Shown: piece by piece, positions 7,789 to 17,097 of the stretch | How the letters are laid out: each line of letters begins with the position of its first letter | How positions within the stretch are numbered: position 1 is the stretch's first letter | Origin: Sphingomonas koreensis | Lineage (GTDB): Bacteria; Pseudomonadota; Alphaproteobacteria; Sphingomonadales; Sphingomonadaceae | Direction: 5' to 3' | Assembly (NCBI GenBank): GCA_006438735.1 | Contig: RCZF01000001.1 | Location: 1,426,001-1,490,000 of the forward strand | Length of the DNA: 64,000 nucleotides | The notes under the pieces: generated by a model | What the model was told of the DNA's origin: nothing | The model's database searches: none | What the model saw: only the letters and a program-made list of their open reading frames with translations | Position numbers and translations under genes: made by a program

Positions 7789-9357
7789 TCAGTCGTCCCG
7801 GCCTGCGTGGGCCAGATCGTCCTGGATTTCCTTGATCGATGCATCGATCGACGCCAGCGCCTCGTTTCGCTCCGCCGCGCTGATCCGCTGATCGGACATC
7901 AGTTGAGCGCGCGCGCCCTGCAGGCCCGACAGCGCCGAGCGATAGGCGTTACGCTCGATGTCGGCGCTGTTCGCCGCGATCGCTGCGCCTTCGGCCGCGC
8001 CGGCGGCGGCGACCTTGGCGATGCGGTCCTCACAGATGATGATGCGATTCTTGCCGTGCGATTGGTCGTTGATCACCATTTCCTGCGCACTGCCCTCCCC
8101 GCAATGGCGCGAGCTGACTTCGGGCATGTCCGCCATCACCGCGTTGACATTGTCGGTCACCACCTTGCCGTCCTGAATGACGCGGGTACGCTCGATCGTG
8201 CGCGTGCCGGGCGCCGGCGGAACGGGCGGCGCCGGCGGGACGGCGTCGGTCGCTTCGACCGGCGGCGCGGGCAGCGGCGGCAGGCTTGGATCGACTTCGG
8301 CGACCGGCGCGACATTGGCCTGCGCGCTCGGCGTGCCCATCACGGCGGGCGCGGCGATCGCCGCCGGCGCCGCGACCGGCGCGGCGAGATCGACCCCGAT
8401 CGTGTGCCCCACCTTGGCGCGAATGCCCTCGGCGGCTTGCGTGCCCGAGGCGGTGATCCCCAGTCCGGTGATGATCAGCACGCCGACGGCGGTGGCGCCG
8501 CTGAGAACGCGGGCGCGCGATTTGCGGGTGATCGACAGCATTTTCAGTCTCCCCTTGAGAGCGTGGATGGTGTGCAGGTGGCATGCCGCCGAGATCGCAC
8601 CGCCATGGGCGGATTTGACGATTGCGCGGCCGTAAGCATGGCGGAAGGCGGCATCGCGGCCCTTCAGGACGCGCGCGTCGTTGGCCATTTCCTGATCGGC
8701 GCGAAAGGCGCGAAATGCCCGCCAGGCGACCGGATTGAACCAGTGCAGCGCGAGCACGATCAGCGCCGCCCAATTGGCGATCAGATCGCCGCGGGCGTGA
8801 TGGCCAAGCTCGTGCGCCAAGGCGAGATCGCGCTCGTCGGCATCGTAGCGATCGGCGAAATCGCTCGGGAAGGCGACATATTTGCGGATGATCCCGAACG
8901 CGAGCGGGCCGACCGCCTCGTCGCTTTCGATCACATGCACGCCGTTCGCGCTGGCCGCGGACGGCACGCTGCCTGCGAGCATCCTTCGGCAGAAGCGGAC
9001 ATGCGCCAGCCAATGCCAGATAATGAACGCCGCCGCGCCCACCCCCCAAAGTGTGGCAAGCACCAGACCCAGCGAGGGATGCTGGGGGGAGGACGCGGCG
9101 GCGCCCAGGCCGAGCGGCTTGATCACGAGCACAGTGATCGTATCGCCGGCATGGACGAACGGAGCGGGCAGCGGCGCGGCGGCGCTTTCGCGCCAGCTCG
9201 ACGGCAGCGGCGGCAGGATCATGCGGAGCAACGGCGCCAGCCACAGCGCGTAAGCGACGCCGGGGCCGAAGCCGCGACGCACCGGCCCGCGCGCCAGCAG
9301 CACCAGCGCCATCAGCAGCGTCGTCGCGACGATGGTCTCGATCGCCCAGCCGATCAT
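7789..9357 (-). CDS. M56 family (BlaR1-like) membrane metallopeptidase
   Basis: This 522-residue sensor-protease has N-terminal transmembrane segments, a cytosolic loop with the zinc motif HELGH at 182-186 (AHELGHHARGD), another membrane helix near residue 200, and one near residue 285. A roughly 230-residue exported tail follows. The tail is Ala/Pro-rich (PPLPAPP, PPAPPVPP), then has RTIERTRVIQDGKVV, two Cys (RHCGEG and IICEDR), and a helical C-terminus. It lacks the penicillin-binding SxxK domain of true BlaR1, so it is not an obvious beta-lactam sensor. It overlaps the BlaI-type repressor gene by four bases, forming the usual repressor-protease pair. By family, signal-activated proteolysis would inactivate the repressor. 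Confidence 0.92.
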   Translation of the reverse strand: MIGWAIETIVATTLLMALVLLARGPVRRGFGPGVAYALWLAPLLRMILPPLPSSWRESAAAPLPAPFVHAGDTITVLVIKPLGLGAAASSPQHPSLGLVLATLWGVGAAAFIIWHWLAHVRFCRRMLAGSVPSAASANGVHVIESDEAVGPLAFGIIRKYVAFPSDFADRYDADERDLALAHELGHHARGDLIANWAALIVLALHWFNPVAWRAFRAFRADQEMANDARVLKGRDAAFRHAYGRAIVKSAHGGAISAACHLHTIHALKGRLKMLSITRKSRARVLSGATAVGVLIITGLGITASGTQAAEGIRAKVGHTIGVDLAAPVAAPAAIAAPAVMGTPSAQANVAPVAEVDPSLPPLPAPPVEATDAVPPAPPVPPAPGTRTIERTRVIQDGKVVTDNVNAVMADMPEVSSRHCGEGSAQEMVINDQSHGKNRIIICEDRIAKVAAAGAAEGAAIAANSADIERNAYRSALSGLQGARAQLMSDQRISAAERNEALASIDASIKEIQDDLAHAGRDD

Positions 9358-9722
9358 GACTTCAGTCCTTTCAGCAGCGCCTCGATCTCGGAGATATCCT
9401 CATCGGAAAGCTCGTCGCGCTCGGCGAGATGCGCGACCAGCGGCGCGAGCCGGCCGCCGAACAATCGGTCCATCAGCCGCCGCGATTCGCCGACGACATA
9501 GCCGTCGCGCGCGATCAGCGGGCGATAGCGATAACGGCGGCCGTCCTCCTCGGCGGCGATCGCCTCCTTGGCCATCAGCCGGCCGAGCAGCGTCTTGACC
9601 GTGTTGGCGCTCCAGTCGCGCTCGGCCGGCACGCGTTCGGACACTTCCTGCGCGGTGAGCGGGCTTTGATCCCACAACACTTCCATCACGGCGTGTTCGG
9701 CTTCGCTGATTCGTTCGGCCAT
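9354..9722 (-). CDS. BlaI/MecI/CopY family transcriptional repressor
   Basis: The 122-residue protein begins MAERISEAEHAVMEVLW. It continues with the BlaI winged helix, including LTAQEVSERVPAERDWSANTV and KTLLGRLMAKEA. The C-terminal dimer helices are PLVAHLAERDELSDEDISEI and LEALLKGL-like sequence. Homologues bind paired dyads as dimers and are removed by the partner M56 protease. The gene comes first in a two-gene operon and overlaps the M56 gene. Two identical 16-base operator-like sequences lie just upstream, one touching a TTGACT -35 box, which implies autoregulation. The genes controlled beyond this pair are not visible. Confidence 0.93.
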   Translation of the reverse strand: MAERISEAEHAVMEVLWDQSPLTAQEVSERVPAERDWSANTVKTLLGRLMAKEAIAAEEDGRRYRYRPLIARDGYVVGESRRLMDRLFGGRLAPLVAHLAERDELSDEDISEIEALLKGLKS

Positions 9723-9741
9723 GCAACTCGGCTCCTGGTGT

Positions 9742-9780
9742 GATTACGCCTGTAGTCTCACCGATTACGCCTGTAGTCAA
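9742..9780 (-). promoter_or_regulatory. Tandem BlaI-type operator overlapping a -35 box
   Basis: The 16-mer GACTACAGGCGTAATC (minus-strand reading) occurs twice, at 9742-9757 and 9763-9778, with a 21-base period, two helical turns. Each copy is an imperfect dyad, GACTAC-4-GTAATC, resembling TACA/TGTA operators of BlaI/CopY repressors. The distal copy starts inside TTGACT (9775-9780), a good -35 hexamer. The pair stands 20 bases before the repressor start. This is inferred from sequence only. Confidence 0.75.
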
Positions 9781-9959
9781 TAGTGTTTTAGCGCGGCGGC
9801 ACACCCGGGTGCTCCGTCCCCATCAAATCTGTCGGAAAAGCTTACAATCCGCCTTCCACCGCGAAAGACGTTAACTACACTGGGCCCGCAAAACTGCCGT
9901 TTGCACGAACTGGCACATGGCCTGCACCGCTGTCGGCACCCCTGAGCGTTCCATACGCT

Positions 9960-11261
9960 TCAGTAGGGCGGGCCGCTCGTTCCCCCCGATCTCACCAGCG
10001 GCCCGCCCTCACCCGGGCTCTCGATAAATCGCCAGCCGCCGCCCGCAACGGCGCGAGCGCGCGCGTGCGCCATTGCCTTGGGATAGATCGTTCCGAACAG
10101 CGTATCGAACGTCCGCCGCCAACTAAACCGCTCGATTATATGCGCCCGCGCCGCCGCGCCGATCCGTCGGTGATCGCTTGCCCATAACTGCATCACGTTG
10201 GCCGCCATCCCCGCCATGTCATCGACGGGACCGAGCATGCCGATTCCTGCCGGCACGCGATCGGGCATCGCGCCCGAGGCGACGCCGACCACCGGCAGCC
10301 CTGCCGCCTGCGCCTCGAGCACCGAAATACCGAACGTTTCGTCCGCCATTGCCGAGACGTAGATGTCCGACGAGGCCAGCGCCCGCGCCAGCGCGCGCCG
10401 CCCGCTTTCGAAGCCGGGAAAGGCGATCGGCAGGCCCCGCGCACGCGTGATGAGGTCGCCGCGCGATCGCCCCTCGCCAATCATCACCATCGCCGCGCCG
10501 AGCGCGCTCGGCAGCGCCTCGAACATCTCGATCAGCCGATCGGCGCGCTTTTCCCTGTCGAGCCGCCCGGCATAGATCAGCAGCGGCCCGGCCCCAGGCA
10601 AGCCAAGCTCGGCGCGGTAACCGGGATCACGTGCCTCGGGCGAAAACAGCTGAGCATCGACGCCCAGCGGCAGCACGTCGCTGCGCACGATCTTGCGCGA
10701 AGCAAGCGATGCCCGCGCGTCCTCCCCAAGCGTATAGACCCAGTCGAACTCGCGGTAGGTGATCTCGGCATAGCCGTAACTCAGCCAGCGCAAAGCCCGC
10801 GCCGCGCTCTCGCCGAATTTGGCGCGGCCGATGCGATAGACATGCGCATTAGGGAAATCGGTGCGGTATCCCGCCACCAGCGCAGTCTTCGGGAACGCCT
10901 TGCGATGATTGATCGCCGTCCACGGCAACACCCATGGACACAGCGATTCGATCAGATCGGGCCGATAGCGCGCGAGCAGATCGCGCGCCACGCGGGTGCG
11001 CAGGATGAAGCGGTAATTGGGGCTGCCGCGCACCAGATCGGCGCCGACCTCGGCGAAGATATGCCGGCCGTTGACGGTCAGCTTGTCTTCGGGCCCGGGG
11101 ACGATCTGGAGCAGATGGTGCGGCGTATGGCCGAGCACATAATCGCGCTTCTCACGCAAATAGGTGCTGATGCCGCCGCCGCCGGTCGGCGCGTAACTCT
11201 GCGTCAGATCGCAAACGAGCAGCGGCGCGTGGCGATCATGGGGCCTGGTCCTGTCGTGCAT
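9960..11261 (-). CDS. Glycosyltransferase family 4 protein
   Basis: This 433-residue GT-B enzyme has an N-terminal acceptor domain with the glycine loop SYAPTGGGGISTYLREK near residue 22. The C-terminal nucleotide-sugar domain has LIYAGRLDREKRADRLIEMF near residue 230, VMIGEGRSRGDL, and SDIYVSAMADETFGISVLEAQAAGLPVVG near residue 305, whose Glu-x7-Glu motif holds the donor. The sugar and acceptor are unknown; a lipid or surface-glycan acceptor is plausible. The last 30 residues (Gly/Pro/Ser-rich) look like an unstructured tail. It is the last gene of a minus-strand run after grx4, with a 22-base gap. Confidence 0.9.
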   Translation of the reverse strand: MHDRTRPHDRHAPLLVCDLTQSYAPTGGGGISTYLREKRDYVLGHTPHHLLQIVPGPEDKLTVNGRHIFAEVGADLVRGSPNYRFILRTRVARDLLARYRPDLIESLCPWVLPWTAINHRKAFPKTALVAGYRTDFPNAHVYRIGRAKFGESAARALRWLSYGYAEITYREFDWVYTLGEDARASLASRKIVRSDVLPLGVDAQLFSPEARDPGYRAELGLPGAGPLLIYAGRLDREKRADRLIEMFEALPSALGAAMVMIGEGRSRGDLITRARGLPIAFPGFESGRRALARALASSDIYVSAMADETFGISVLEAQAAGLPVVGVASGAMPDRVPAGIGMLGPVDDMAGMAANVMQLWASDHRRIGAAARAHIIERFSWRRTFDTLFGTIYPKAMAHARARAVAGGGWRFIESPGEGGPLVRSGGTSGPPY

Positions 11262-11283
11262 CGCCCCCGCCTAAAGCCCGCGA

Positions 11284-11616
11284 TTATTGCGCGGCGATGA
11301 CGCCCGACGTCTCGAGCAGCTGCGCCAGCTCGCCCGATTCGTACATCTCCATCATGATATCCGATCCGCCGACGAACTCGCCTTTGACGTAAAGCTGCGG
11401 AATGGTCGGCCAGTCCGAATAGGCCTTGATGCCCTGGCGGATGCCCTGATCCTGCAGCACGTCCACGCTTTCGAAGTCGGCGCCGAGATGCTGGAGGATC
11501 GCGATCGCGCGGCTCGAAAAGCCGCATTGCGGGAACAGCGGGCTGCCCTTCATGAAAAGCACCACGTCGTTGGCCTTCACGACCTGGTCGATCCGGGCGT
11601 TTGCGTCTTCGGTCAT
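11284..11616 (-). CDS. grxD: Monothiol glutaredoxin, Grx4 family
   Basis: The 110-residue protein carries the monothiol CGFS site at residues 31-34 in PLFPQCGFSSRAI, the GSP turn before it, WPTIPQLYVKGEFVGGSDIM with the cis-Pro and glutathione loop, and a final helix. Grx4 proteins carry [2Fe-2S] clusters bridged with glutathione and deliver them, often in partnership with BolA proteins. A bolA gene lies immediately upstream with a 15-base gap, which strongly supports a Grx-BolA iron-sulfur role here. The length is normal for the family. Confidence 0.97.
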   Translation of the reverse strand: MTEDANARIDQVVKANDVVLFMKGSPLFPQCGFSSRAIAILQHLGADFESVDVLQDQGIRQGIKAYSDWPTIPQLYVKGEFVGGSDIMMEMYESGELAQLLETSGVIAAQ

Positions 11617-11631
11617 CGTCTCGAACTCCTG

Positions 11632-11865
11632 TTACTCTGGAACCGCGGTGGTCAATTGCAGGGCATGCAACGCGCCGCCCATCCGGCCACCCAATGCGGC
11701 ATAAACCGCCTGATGCTGCTTGACGCGCGACATGCCGCGGAAATGCTCGCTGACGACGCGCGCCGCATAATGATCGCCGTCGCCGGCAAGATCGGTGATC
11801 TCGACCACCGCCCCTGGCACGCCGGCGCGGATCAGCGTCTCGATCTCGGTTGCGTCCATCGCCAC
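11632..11865 (-). CDS. bolA: BolA family protein
   Basis: This 77-residue BolA/IbaG-type protein has an alpha-beta-beta-alpha fold with DGDHYAARVVSEHFRGMSRVKQHQ. The His in this stretch and the VKQHQAVYAAL helix (RVKQHRLV-like in relatives) mark the Grx-binding and cluster-binding face. Members form [2Fe-2S] heterodimers with CGFS glutaredoxins and act in iron sensing or cluster trafficking. It lies between the zeta-subunit gene (5-base gap) and grxD (15-base gap), all on the minus strand. The short length matches the IbaG-like subgroup rather than the about 105-residue E. coli BolA. Confidence 0.95.
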   Translation of the reverse strand: MAMDATEIETLIRAGVPGAVVEITDLAGDGDHYAARVVSEHFRGMSRVKQHQAVYAALGGRMGGALHALQLTTAVPE

Positions 11866-11869
11866 CGCG

Positions 11870-12193
11870 CTACGTTCCCGACATCATCTGGCGGCGTGCC
11901 TCGATCATCTTTTCGTCGAGCGCGGCGCGGACCTGGCCGTCGTCGATGTCGACGCCGGCCGCGGTGAGGTCGCCGAGCAGCTTGCGGATCACGTCCTCGT
12001 CGCCGGCTTCTTCGAATTCGGCATGCACCACGGCGCGTGCATAAGCGTCGGCTTCCTCGGACGTCAGCTGCATCTTTTCCGCGGCCCATTGCCCGAGCAG
12101 CCTGTTGCGCCGCGCGGTGATGCGGAACGCCATCTCCTCGTCGCGCACGAACTTGGCCTCGAACGCGCCTTCGCGCTCATCGAACGTGGTCAT
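11870..12193 (-). CDS. DUF1476 protein, F1-ATPase inhibitory zeta subunit
   Basis: From ATG 12193 the protein has 107 residues (an upstream in-frame ATG at 12217 would add eight). It begins MTTFDEREGAFEAKFVRDEE, the hallmark of DUF1476, and continues with RITARRNRLLGQWAAEKMQL. It is a four-helix protein found almost only in alphaproteobacteria. In Paracoccus this protein is the zeta subunit, which inserts its N-terminus into F1 to block ATP hydrolysis. The same role is inferred here. It heads or joins the zeta-bolA-grxD run; such linkage is common in the class. No ATP synthase genes are in the window. Confidence 0.93.
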   Translation of the reverse strand: MTTFDEREGAFEAKFVRDEEMAFRITARRNRLLGQWAAEKMQLTSEEADAYARAVVHAEFEEAGDEDVIRKLLGDLTAAGVDIDDGQVRAALDEKMIEARRQMMSGT

Positions 12194-12268
12194 GTATCGC
12201 CATCCCCTTGCCGGCATTCCGTTGTGCCGACCGAGATAGGGCGCAGCGCGCGAAGGCGCAACGGGAGG

Positions 12269-13270
12269 CTATGCGCCGATCTCGACCACCAGTTTGCCGA
12301 TCGCGCCGCGCGCGGCCATCTTGGCGATCGCCTTACCGCCATCGGCAAAGGCGAAGGTTTCGGTGACGCGCGGCGCGATCGCGCCTTCCTTCCACAGCCG
12401 GAACAGCCGCTCGATATGCGCCTGATTGGCCTGGGGATCGCGCGCCGCGAACGCGCCCCAGAACACGCCGCAGACGTCGCAACTCTTGAGCAACGTCAGA
12501 TTGAGCGGCAGTTTCGGGATACCGGCGGGGAAACCGACGACGAGATAGCGCCCCTCCCAGCCGATCGAACGCAGCGCCGGTTCGGCATAATCGCCGCCGA
12601 CCGGATCGTAGATCACGTCCGCGCCGTTCTTGCCGAGCACCGCCTTGAACTGATCGGCCAGCGCCTTCGATTGCGCCTTGTCGAACGGGGCGCGGCCATA
12701 GACCAGCGTCTCGTCCGCGCCCGCCTGCTTGGCGGCGGCCGCCTTTTCTTCCGACGATACGGCAGCAACGACGCGCGCGCCGAACGCCTTGCCGAGTTCG
12801 ACCGCCGCCAGCCCGACGCCGCCGGCCGCGCCGAGCACAAGCAGCGTCTGCCCTTCCTTCAGATGCCCGCGATCGAGCAGCGCGTGGATCGTCGTGCCAT
12901 AGGTGAGGATCAGCGCCGATCCCTCGGCGAAGCTGCGCTCCTCGGGCAGCGCATAAAGCCGGCTCGCATCGACCGCGACCTTCTCGCTCAGCCCGCCGTG
13001 GCCGATCATCGCGATCACGCGGTCGCCGATTTTCCAATGCTTGACGCCGTCGCCGACGCTTTCGATCACGCCGGCGATCTCGCCGCCCGGAGCGAACGGG
13101 CGCTCGGGCTTGAACTGGTATTTGTCCTCAATGATGAGGACGTCGGGATAGTTGATCGAGCAGGCCTTGACGGCGATGACCACCTGGCCCTTGGCAGCCG
13201 CCGGATCGGCGACCTCGCTCAATTCCAGAGTTTCAGGTCCGCCCGACGCCGTCGACAGCAATGCCCGCAT
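12269..13270 (-). CDS. NADPH:quinone oxidoreductase family protein (zinc-independent MDR)
   Basis: This 333-residue medium-chain dehydrogenase/reductase lacks the zinc-binding Cys/His set of alcohol dehydrogenases. The GroES-like half has [20 protein letters not shown] and [15 protein letters not shown]. The nucleotide-binding half has [26 protein letters not shown] near residue 140, then [10 protein letters not shown] and [11 protein letters not shown]. These fit quinone reductases that use NADPH. The true substrate is unknown; acyl-CoA or acrylyl-type reductases share the fold. Its ATG at 13270 lies inside the leuD 3' end, a 38-base overlap that suggests coupling to the leucine genes. Confidence 0.92.
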   Translation of the reverse strand: MRALLSTASGGPETLELSEVADPAAAKGQVVIAVKACSINYPDVLIIEDKYQFKPERPFAPGGEIAGVIESVGDGVKHWKIGDRVIAMIGHGGLSEKVAVDASRLYALPEERSFAEGSALILTYGTTIHALLDRGHLKEGQTLLVLGAAGGVGLAAVELGKAFGARVVAAVSSEEKAAAAKQAGADETLVYGRAPFDKAQSKALADQFKAVLGKNGADVIYDPVGGDYAEPALRSIGWEGRYLVVGFPAGIPKLPLNLTLLKSCDVCGVFWGAFAARDPQANQAHIERLFRLWKEGAIAPRVTETFAFADGGKAIAKMAARGAIGKLVVEIGA

Positions 13271-13862
13271 ATCCGCTCTCCCGCTTGATCCACGGCCGAT
13301 CGTCGGCGAGCGTGGATTCGAATTTCGAAATCGCGGTATCCCTTGCCAGCGTCAGCCCGATCTCGTCCAGCCCCTGCATCAGGCAGGTTCGCCGAAACGC
13401 ATCGAGATCGAATGCGAAGCGGTCCTGATAGGGCGTGGTAACGGTCATCGTTTCGAGATCGACGGTGATCGGCTGGTCTTGCGCCACCGCGATCAGCCGA
13501 TCGATCGCGTCCTGCGGCAGGACCACGGTGACGATCCCGTTCTTGAATGCGTTGCCCGAAAAGATGTCGGAAAAGCTCGGCGCGATCACTGCCCGGATGC
13601 CCATGTCGGCGAGCGCCCAGGCGGCATGCTCGCGGCTCGATCCGCAGCCAAAATTGTCGCCGGCGATCAGGATCGGCGCGCCGGCGTGGCGGGGATCGTC
13701 GAAGATATTGTCGGGATCGGCGCGCACCGTTTCGAACGCGTGGCGCCCCAGCCCTTCGCGCGTGATCGTCTTCAGCCAATGCGCCGGGATGATCACGTCG
13801 GTGTCGACATTCTTCGCGCCCCACGGATAGGCGCGGCCCGAAACCTGGGAGACCGCCTTCAT
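13233..13862 (-). CDS. leuD: 3-isopropylmalate dehydratase small subunit
   Basis: LeuD pairs with LeuC to isomerise 2-isopropylmalate to 3-isopropylmalate in leucine synthesis. The 209-residue chain contains [14 protein letters not shown] near residue 20, [34 protein letters not shown] near residue 70 and, near the C-terminus, the usual RPW. About 17 extra residues after RPWIK are not typical and lie in the overlap with the next gene. The start ATG overlaps the stop of a tiny membrane-protein gene (TGATG). leuC lies just upstream of that gene, so all three form one unit. Confidence 0.96.
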   Translation of the reverse strand: MKAVSQVSGRAYPWGAKNVDTDVIIPAHWLKTITREGLGRHAFETVRADPDNIFDDPRHAGAPILIAGDNFGCGSSREHAAWALADMGIRAVIAPSFSDIFSGNAFKNGIVTVVLPQDAIDRLIAVAQDQPITVDLETMTVTTPYQDRFAFDLDAFRRTCLMQGLDEIGLTLARDTAISKFESTLADDRPWIKRESGYAGIAVDGVGRT

Positions 13863-13969
13863 CAGCGCGCCTGAACGGCCTCTGGCGGCGGGCTGGCGGC
13901 GCCCGCGGCATAAGCGGCGACGCCGCTGATCAGCGCACCGGCGACGAGCAGGAACAAAGCTTTCTTCAT
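13862..13969 (-). CDS. Small membrane protein between leuC and leuD (35 residues)
   Basis: A 35-codon frame begins [20 protein letters not shown] and ends in [15 protein letters not shown]. The basic N-terminus followed by about 18 hydrophobic residues predicts one membrane helix or an uncleaved signal. It starts 23 bases after the leuC stop, and its stop shares a base with the leuD start (TGATG), so it is embedded in the leucine operon. No homology call can be made by eye. Its position and the near-perfect coupling to leuD make it a plausible real small gene; the function is unknown. Confidence 0.6.
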   Translation of the reverse strand: MKKALFLLVAGALISGVAAYAAGAASPPPEAVQAR

Positions 13970-13992
13970 GGGTGCGACCCCCTCCGGTCTAT

Positions 13993-15414
13993 TTAACGCA
14001 TCAACTCGCGAACGTCGGATAGCCGTCCCGTCACCGCCGCGGCAGCGGCCATCGCCGGCGACACCAGGTGCGTCCGCGCACCCGGCCCCTGCCGTCCTAC
14101 GAAATTGCGGTTCGAAGTGGAAGCGCAGCGTTCGCCCGGCGGCACCTTGTCCGGATTCATCGCCAGGCACATCGAACAACCGGGTTCGCGCCATTCGAAG
14201 CCGGCGGCGGTGAAGATCCGGTCGAGCCCCTCGGCCTCGGCCTGGCGCTTGACCAGCCCCGATCCGGGCACGACCAGCGCACGCACCCCGTCCGCGACAT
14301 GCCGCCCGTCGGCGACCGAAGCCGCAGCGCGCAGATCCTCGATCCGGCTGTTGGTGCAAGAGCCGATGAAGACATGCTGCACGCCGACGTCCTGCATCCG
14401 CGTCCCCGGCGTCAGCCCCATGTAATCGAGCGACTTGCGCGCGGCGGCGCGCTTCGAGGGATCGGCGAAGCTCTCAGGATCGGGCACTTCGCCGGTGATC
14501 GACACCACGTCTTCGGGGCTGGTGCCCCAGGTCAGCGCCGGCGCGATATCGGTCGCGTCGAGCAGCACCGACTTGTCGTAGCGCGCACCCGGATCGCTCG
14601 GCAGCGTCTTCCACCAGGCGACTGCCTTGTCCCAATCCGCGCCCTCAGGCGCCATCGGGCGGCCTTTCAGATAGGCGAAGGTCTTCTCGTCGGGCGCGAT
14701 CAGCCCGGCCCGCGCGCCGCCCTCTATCGACATATTGGCGACCGTCAGCCGCCCCTCGATCGAGAGACCGCGGATGACCTCGCCGGTATATTCGATGACA
14801 TGCCCGGTGCCGCCCGCCGCGCCGATCTTGCCGATGATCGACAGGATGACGTCCTTGGCCGACACGCCGAAACCGAGCGTGCCCTCGACGCGCACTTCCA
14901 TCCTCTTCGATGGGCTGAGCAACAGCGTCTGCGTCGCCAGCACATGCTCGACTTCCGACGTGCCGATGCCGAACGCCAGCGCACCCAGCGCACCGTGCGC
15001 CGAGGTGTGGCTGTCGCCGCACACCAGGGTCGTCCCCGGCAGTGTGAAGCCGAGCTCCGGCCCGATGACATGGACGATGCCCTGCTCGGGCGCGGTCGCA
15101 TCGATATAGTCCACGCCGAACTCGGCGGTGTTGCGCTCGAGCGCGGCGAGTTGCGCGGCGCTCTCGGCATCGGCGATCGGCAGGCGGTGGCCCGCCGCAT
15201 CGACCCGCGCGGTGGTCGGCAGGTTGTGATCGGGCACCGCCAAGGTGAGATCGGGACGGCGCACCTTGCGGCCGGCGGCGCGCAAGCCTTCGAACGCCTG
15301 CGGGCTGGTCACTTCATGGACGAGGTGACGATCGATATAGATCAGGCACGTTCCATCGTCGCGCCGCTCGACGACGTGCGCATTCCAGATCTTTTCGTAG
15401 AGCGTCTGTGCCAT
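13993..15414 (-). CDS. leuC: 3-isopropylmalate dehydratase large subunit
   Basis: This 473-residue aconitase-family subunit holds the [4Fe-4S] cluster. Cluster ligands appear in FIGSCTNSR near residue 335 and GCSMCLAMN near residue 395. Other family motifs are [18 protein letters not shown] at residues 20-40, [30 protein letters not shown] and VFIGSCTN. The start at 15414 gives the canonical [15 protein letters not shown]; the frame extends 16 codons upstream but these look random. It is followed by the small membrane protein and leuD. A TAGAAT hexamer (minus strand, plus coordinates 15464-15469) about 50 bases upstream could be a -10 box, but no clear -35 was found. Confidence 0.97.
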   Translation of the reverse strand: MAQTLYEKIWNAHVVERRDDGTCLIYIDRHLVHEVTSPQAFEGLRAAGRKVRRPDLTLAVPDHNLPTTARVDAAGHRLPIADAESAAQLAALERNTAEFGVDYIDATAPEQGIVHVIGPELGFTLPGTTLVCGDSHTSAHGALGALAFGIGTSEVEHVLATQTLLLSPSKRMEVRVEGTLGFGVSAKDVILSIIGKIGAAGGTGHVIEYTGEVIRGLSIEGRLTVANMSIEGGARAGLIAPDEKTFAYLKGRPMAPEGADWDKAVAWWKTLPSDPGARYDKSVLLDATDIAPALTWGTSPEDVVSITGEVPDPESFADPSKRAAARKSLDYMGLTPGTRMQDVGVQHVFIGSCTNSRIEDLRAAASVADGRHVADGVRALVVPGSGLVKRQAEAEGLDRIFTAAGFEWREPGCSMCLAMNPDKVPPGERCASTSNRNFVGRQGPGARTHLVSPAMAAAAAVTGRLSDVRELMR

Positions 15415-15474
15415 GCGCCGCGGCATTAACCGATTCGTGCGCCGCCGCAACCCCGCGCACAAGATTCTATCGCA

Positions 15475-16977
15475 TCAATGCCCGACGACACCCAAGGAAG
15501 CGAACGGCTTGTCATGCTCGCCGAACTTGTCGATCAATGTCGCGCTTGCTTCGTTCATGCCGATCACCTCGACCGTCTTGCCCTCGGCACGCAGCCGCAG
15601 CACGACCTTGTCGAGCGCGCCCGTAGCCGACACGTCCCAGAAATGGGCGTGGGTGAGGTCGATCGTCACGCGCTCGACGCCTTCTTCGCGGAACGCGATG
15701 TCCTCGACGATGCGATCGACCGAGGCGAAAAAGATCTGGCCCGAGATCAGATAGCGGCGCTCGCGGCCATCGGCCGAAACATCCGTCGTCATGTCGACCA
15801 GACGGCGGACCTTGGCAGCGAAAAAGATGCCGCTGAGCATCACGCCGACGAGCACGCCGATCGAGAGGTTGCCGGTCCAGATCACCGTCACCACGGTCGC
15901 CAGCATGACGATCGTCGACGGCAGCGGGAAATGGCGCAGCTCGGCAAAGCTCTGCCAGCGGAAAGTGCTGATCGAGACGAAGATCATCACACCGACCAAT
16001 GCCGGCATCGGCACGCGCGCGACCCAGGGGCCGAGCGCGACCATCAGGACAAGCAGCATGATCCCGGCGATGAAGGTCGAGGCGCGGCGGCGGCCGCCCG
16101 AGGTGACGTTGATGACCGACTGGCCGATCATCGCGCAGCCGCCCATCGCGCCGATGAAGCCGGTGAAGAAATTGGCCACGCCCTGGCCGACGCATTCGCG
16201 GCGCTTGTCGCTGCGCGTCTCGGTCATGTCGTCGACGATCGCCGCGGTCAGCATCGTCTCTAGCAACCCGACTGCCGCCATGCCGAGCGAATAGGGGGCG
16301 ATGATGCGCAGCGTCTCGAGCGTGAAGGGCACGTTGGGCAGGCGGATGTGAGGCAGCGCCGAGGGGAGATGCCCCATATCGCCGACGGTATTGACGTGGG
16401 TGCCACTGGCGATCGTGAAGATCGACAGCGCGACGACGGCAACGAGCGGCGCGGGCACCGCCTTGGTCAGCCGCGGAAAGCCGTAGATGATCGCCAGCGT
16501 CGCGGCGACGAGGACATAGGCGATCGGCGGCACATGCGTCAGCTGGGGCAACTGCGCCATGAAGATCAGGATCGCCAGCGCATTGACGAAGCCGGTAATC
16601 ACCGACCGCGAGACGAAGCGCATCAGCAGATTGAGCCGCAAGACGCCCGCGACGATTTGGATCAGCCCCATCAGCACCGTCGCGGCGAACAGGTAATCCA
16701 CCCCGTGCGCGCGCACCAGCGGGCCAACCAGCACCGCCACCGAAGCCGTCGCCGCCGAGATCATCCCCGGCCGGCCGCCGGTGATCGCGATAATGCAGGC
16801 GATCGAAAAGCTGGCGTAGAGCCCGACGCTAGGATCGACCCCGGCGACGATCGAGAAGCCGATCGCTTCGGGGATCAGCGCCAGCGCGACCATCAGCCCG
16901 GAAAGGAACTCGACGCGCGGTTTGGTCAGCCAATCGCGGCGGATGTTCGAGGCAAAGGACATGCGGACGTCTGACAT
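15475..16977 (-). CDS. SulP family anion transporter with STAS domain
   Basis: From ATG 16977 the protein has 500 residues. It begins with a short cytosolic stretch and then [33 protein letters not shown], the SulP TM1 hallmark, followed by about a dozen helices, a [17 protein letters not shown] segment, and a C-terminal STAS domain ([27 protein letters not shown]). SulP carriers move sulfate, bicarbonate or other anions, usually coupled to sodium or protons; the substrate here is undetermined. A 540-residue version from 17097 is possible but starts with non-conserved sequence. It ends 60 bases upstream of leuC on the same strand and may contribute to its transcription. Confidence 0.94.
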   Translation of the reverse strand: MSDVRMSFASNIRRDWLTKPRVEFLSGLMVALALIPEAIGFSIVAGVDPSVGLYASFSIACIIAITGGRPGMISAATASVAVLVGPLVRAHGVDYLFAATVLMGLIQIVAGVLRLNLLMRFVSRSVITGFVNALAILIFMAQLPQLTHVPPIAYVLVAATLAIIYGFPRLTKAVPAPLVAVVALSIFTIASGTHVNTVGDMGHLPSALPHIRLPNVPFTLETLRIIAPYSLGMAAVGLLETMLTAAIVDDMTETRSDKRRECVGQGVANFFTGFIGAMGGCAMIGQSVINVTSGGRRRASTFIAGIMLLVLMVALGPWVARVPMPALVGVMIFVSISTFRWQSFAELRHFPLPSTIVMLATVVTVIWTGNLSIGVLVGVMLSGIFFAAKVRRLVDMTTDVSADGRERRYLISGQIFFASVDRIVEDIAFREEGVERVTIDLTHAHFWDVSATGALDKVVLRLRAEGKTVEVIGMNEASATLIDKFGEHDKPFASLGVVGH

Positions 16978-17097
16978 TGCGGTTTCCGTTCGGCACGCAA
17001 ATGCGGCCGATCGGTCAGGCAAGCAGTTCGCGATTGAGATTGGTGCAGCGCAGCAAAGCGCGGGCGAGGCACGCCATAACGGCTCGGTTCGTCGCAA

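Noticed and set aside
15464..15469. TAGAAT as the leuC promoter -10
   Set aside because: No convincing -35 hexamer at a suitable distance was found, so it is mentioned only in the leuC entry.
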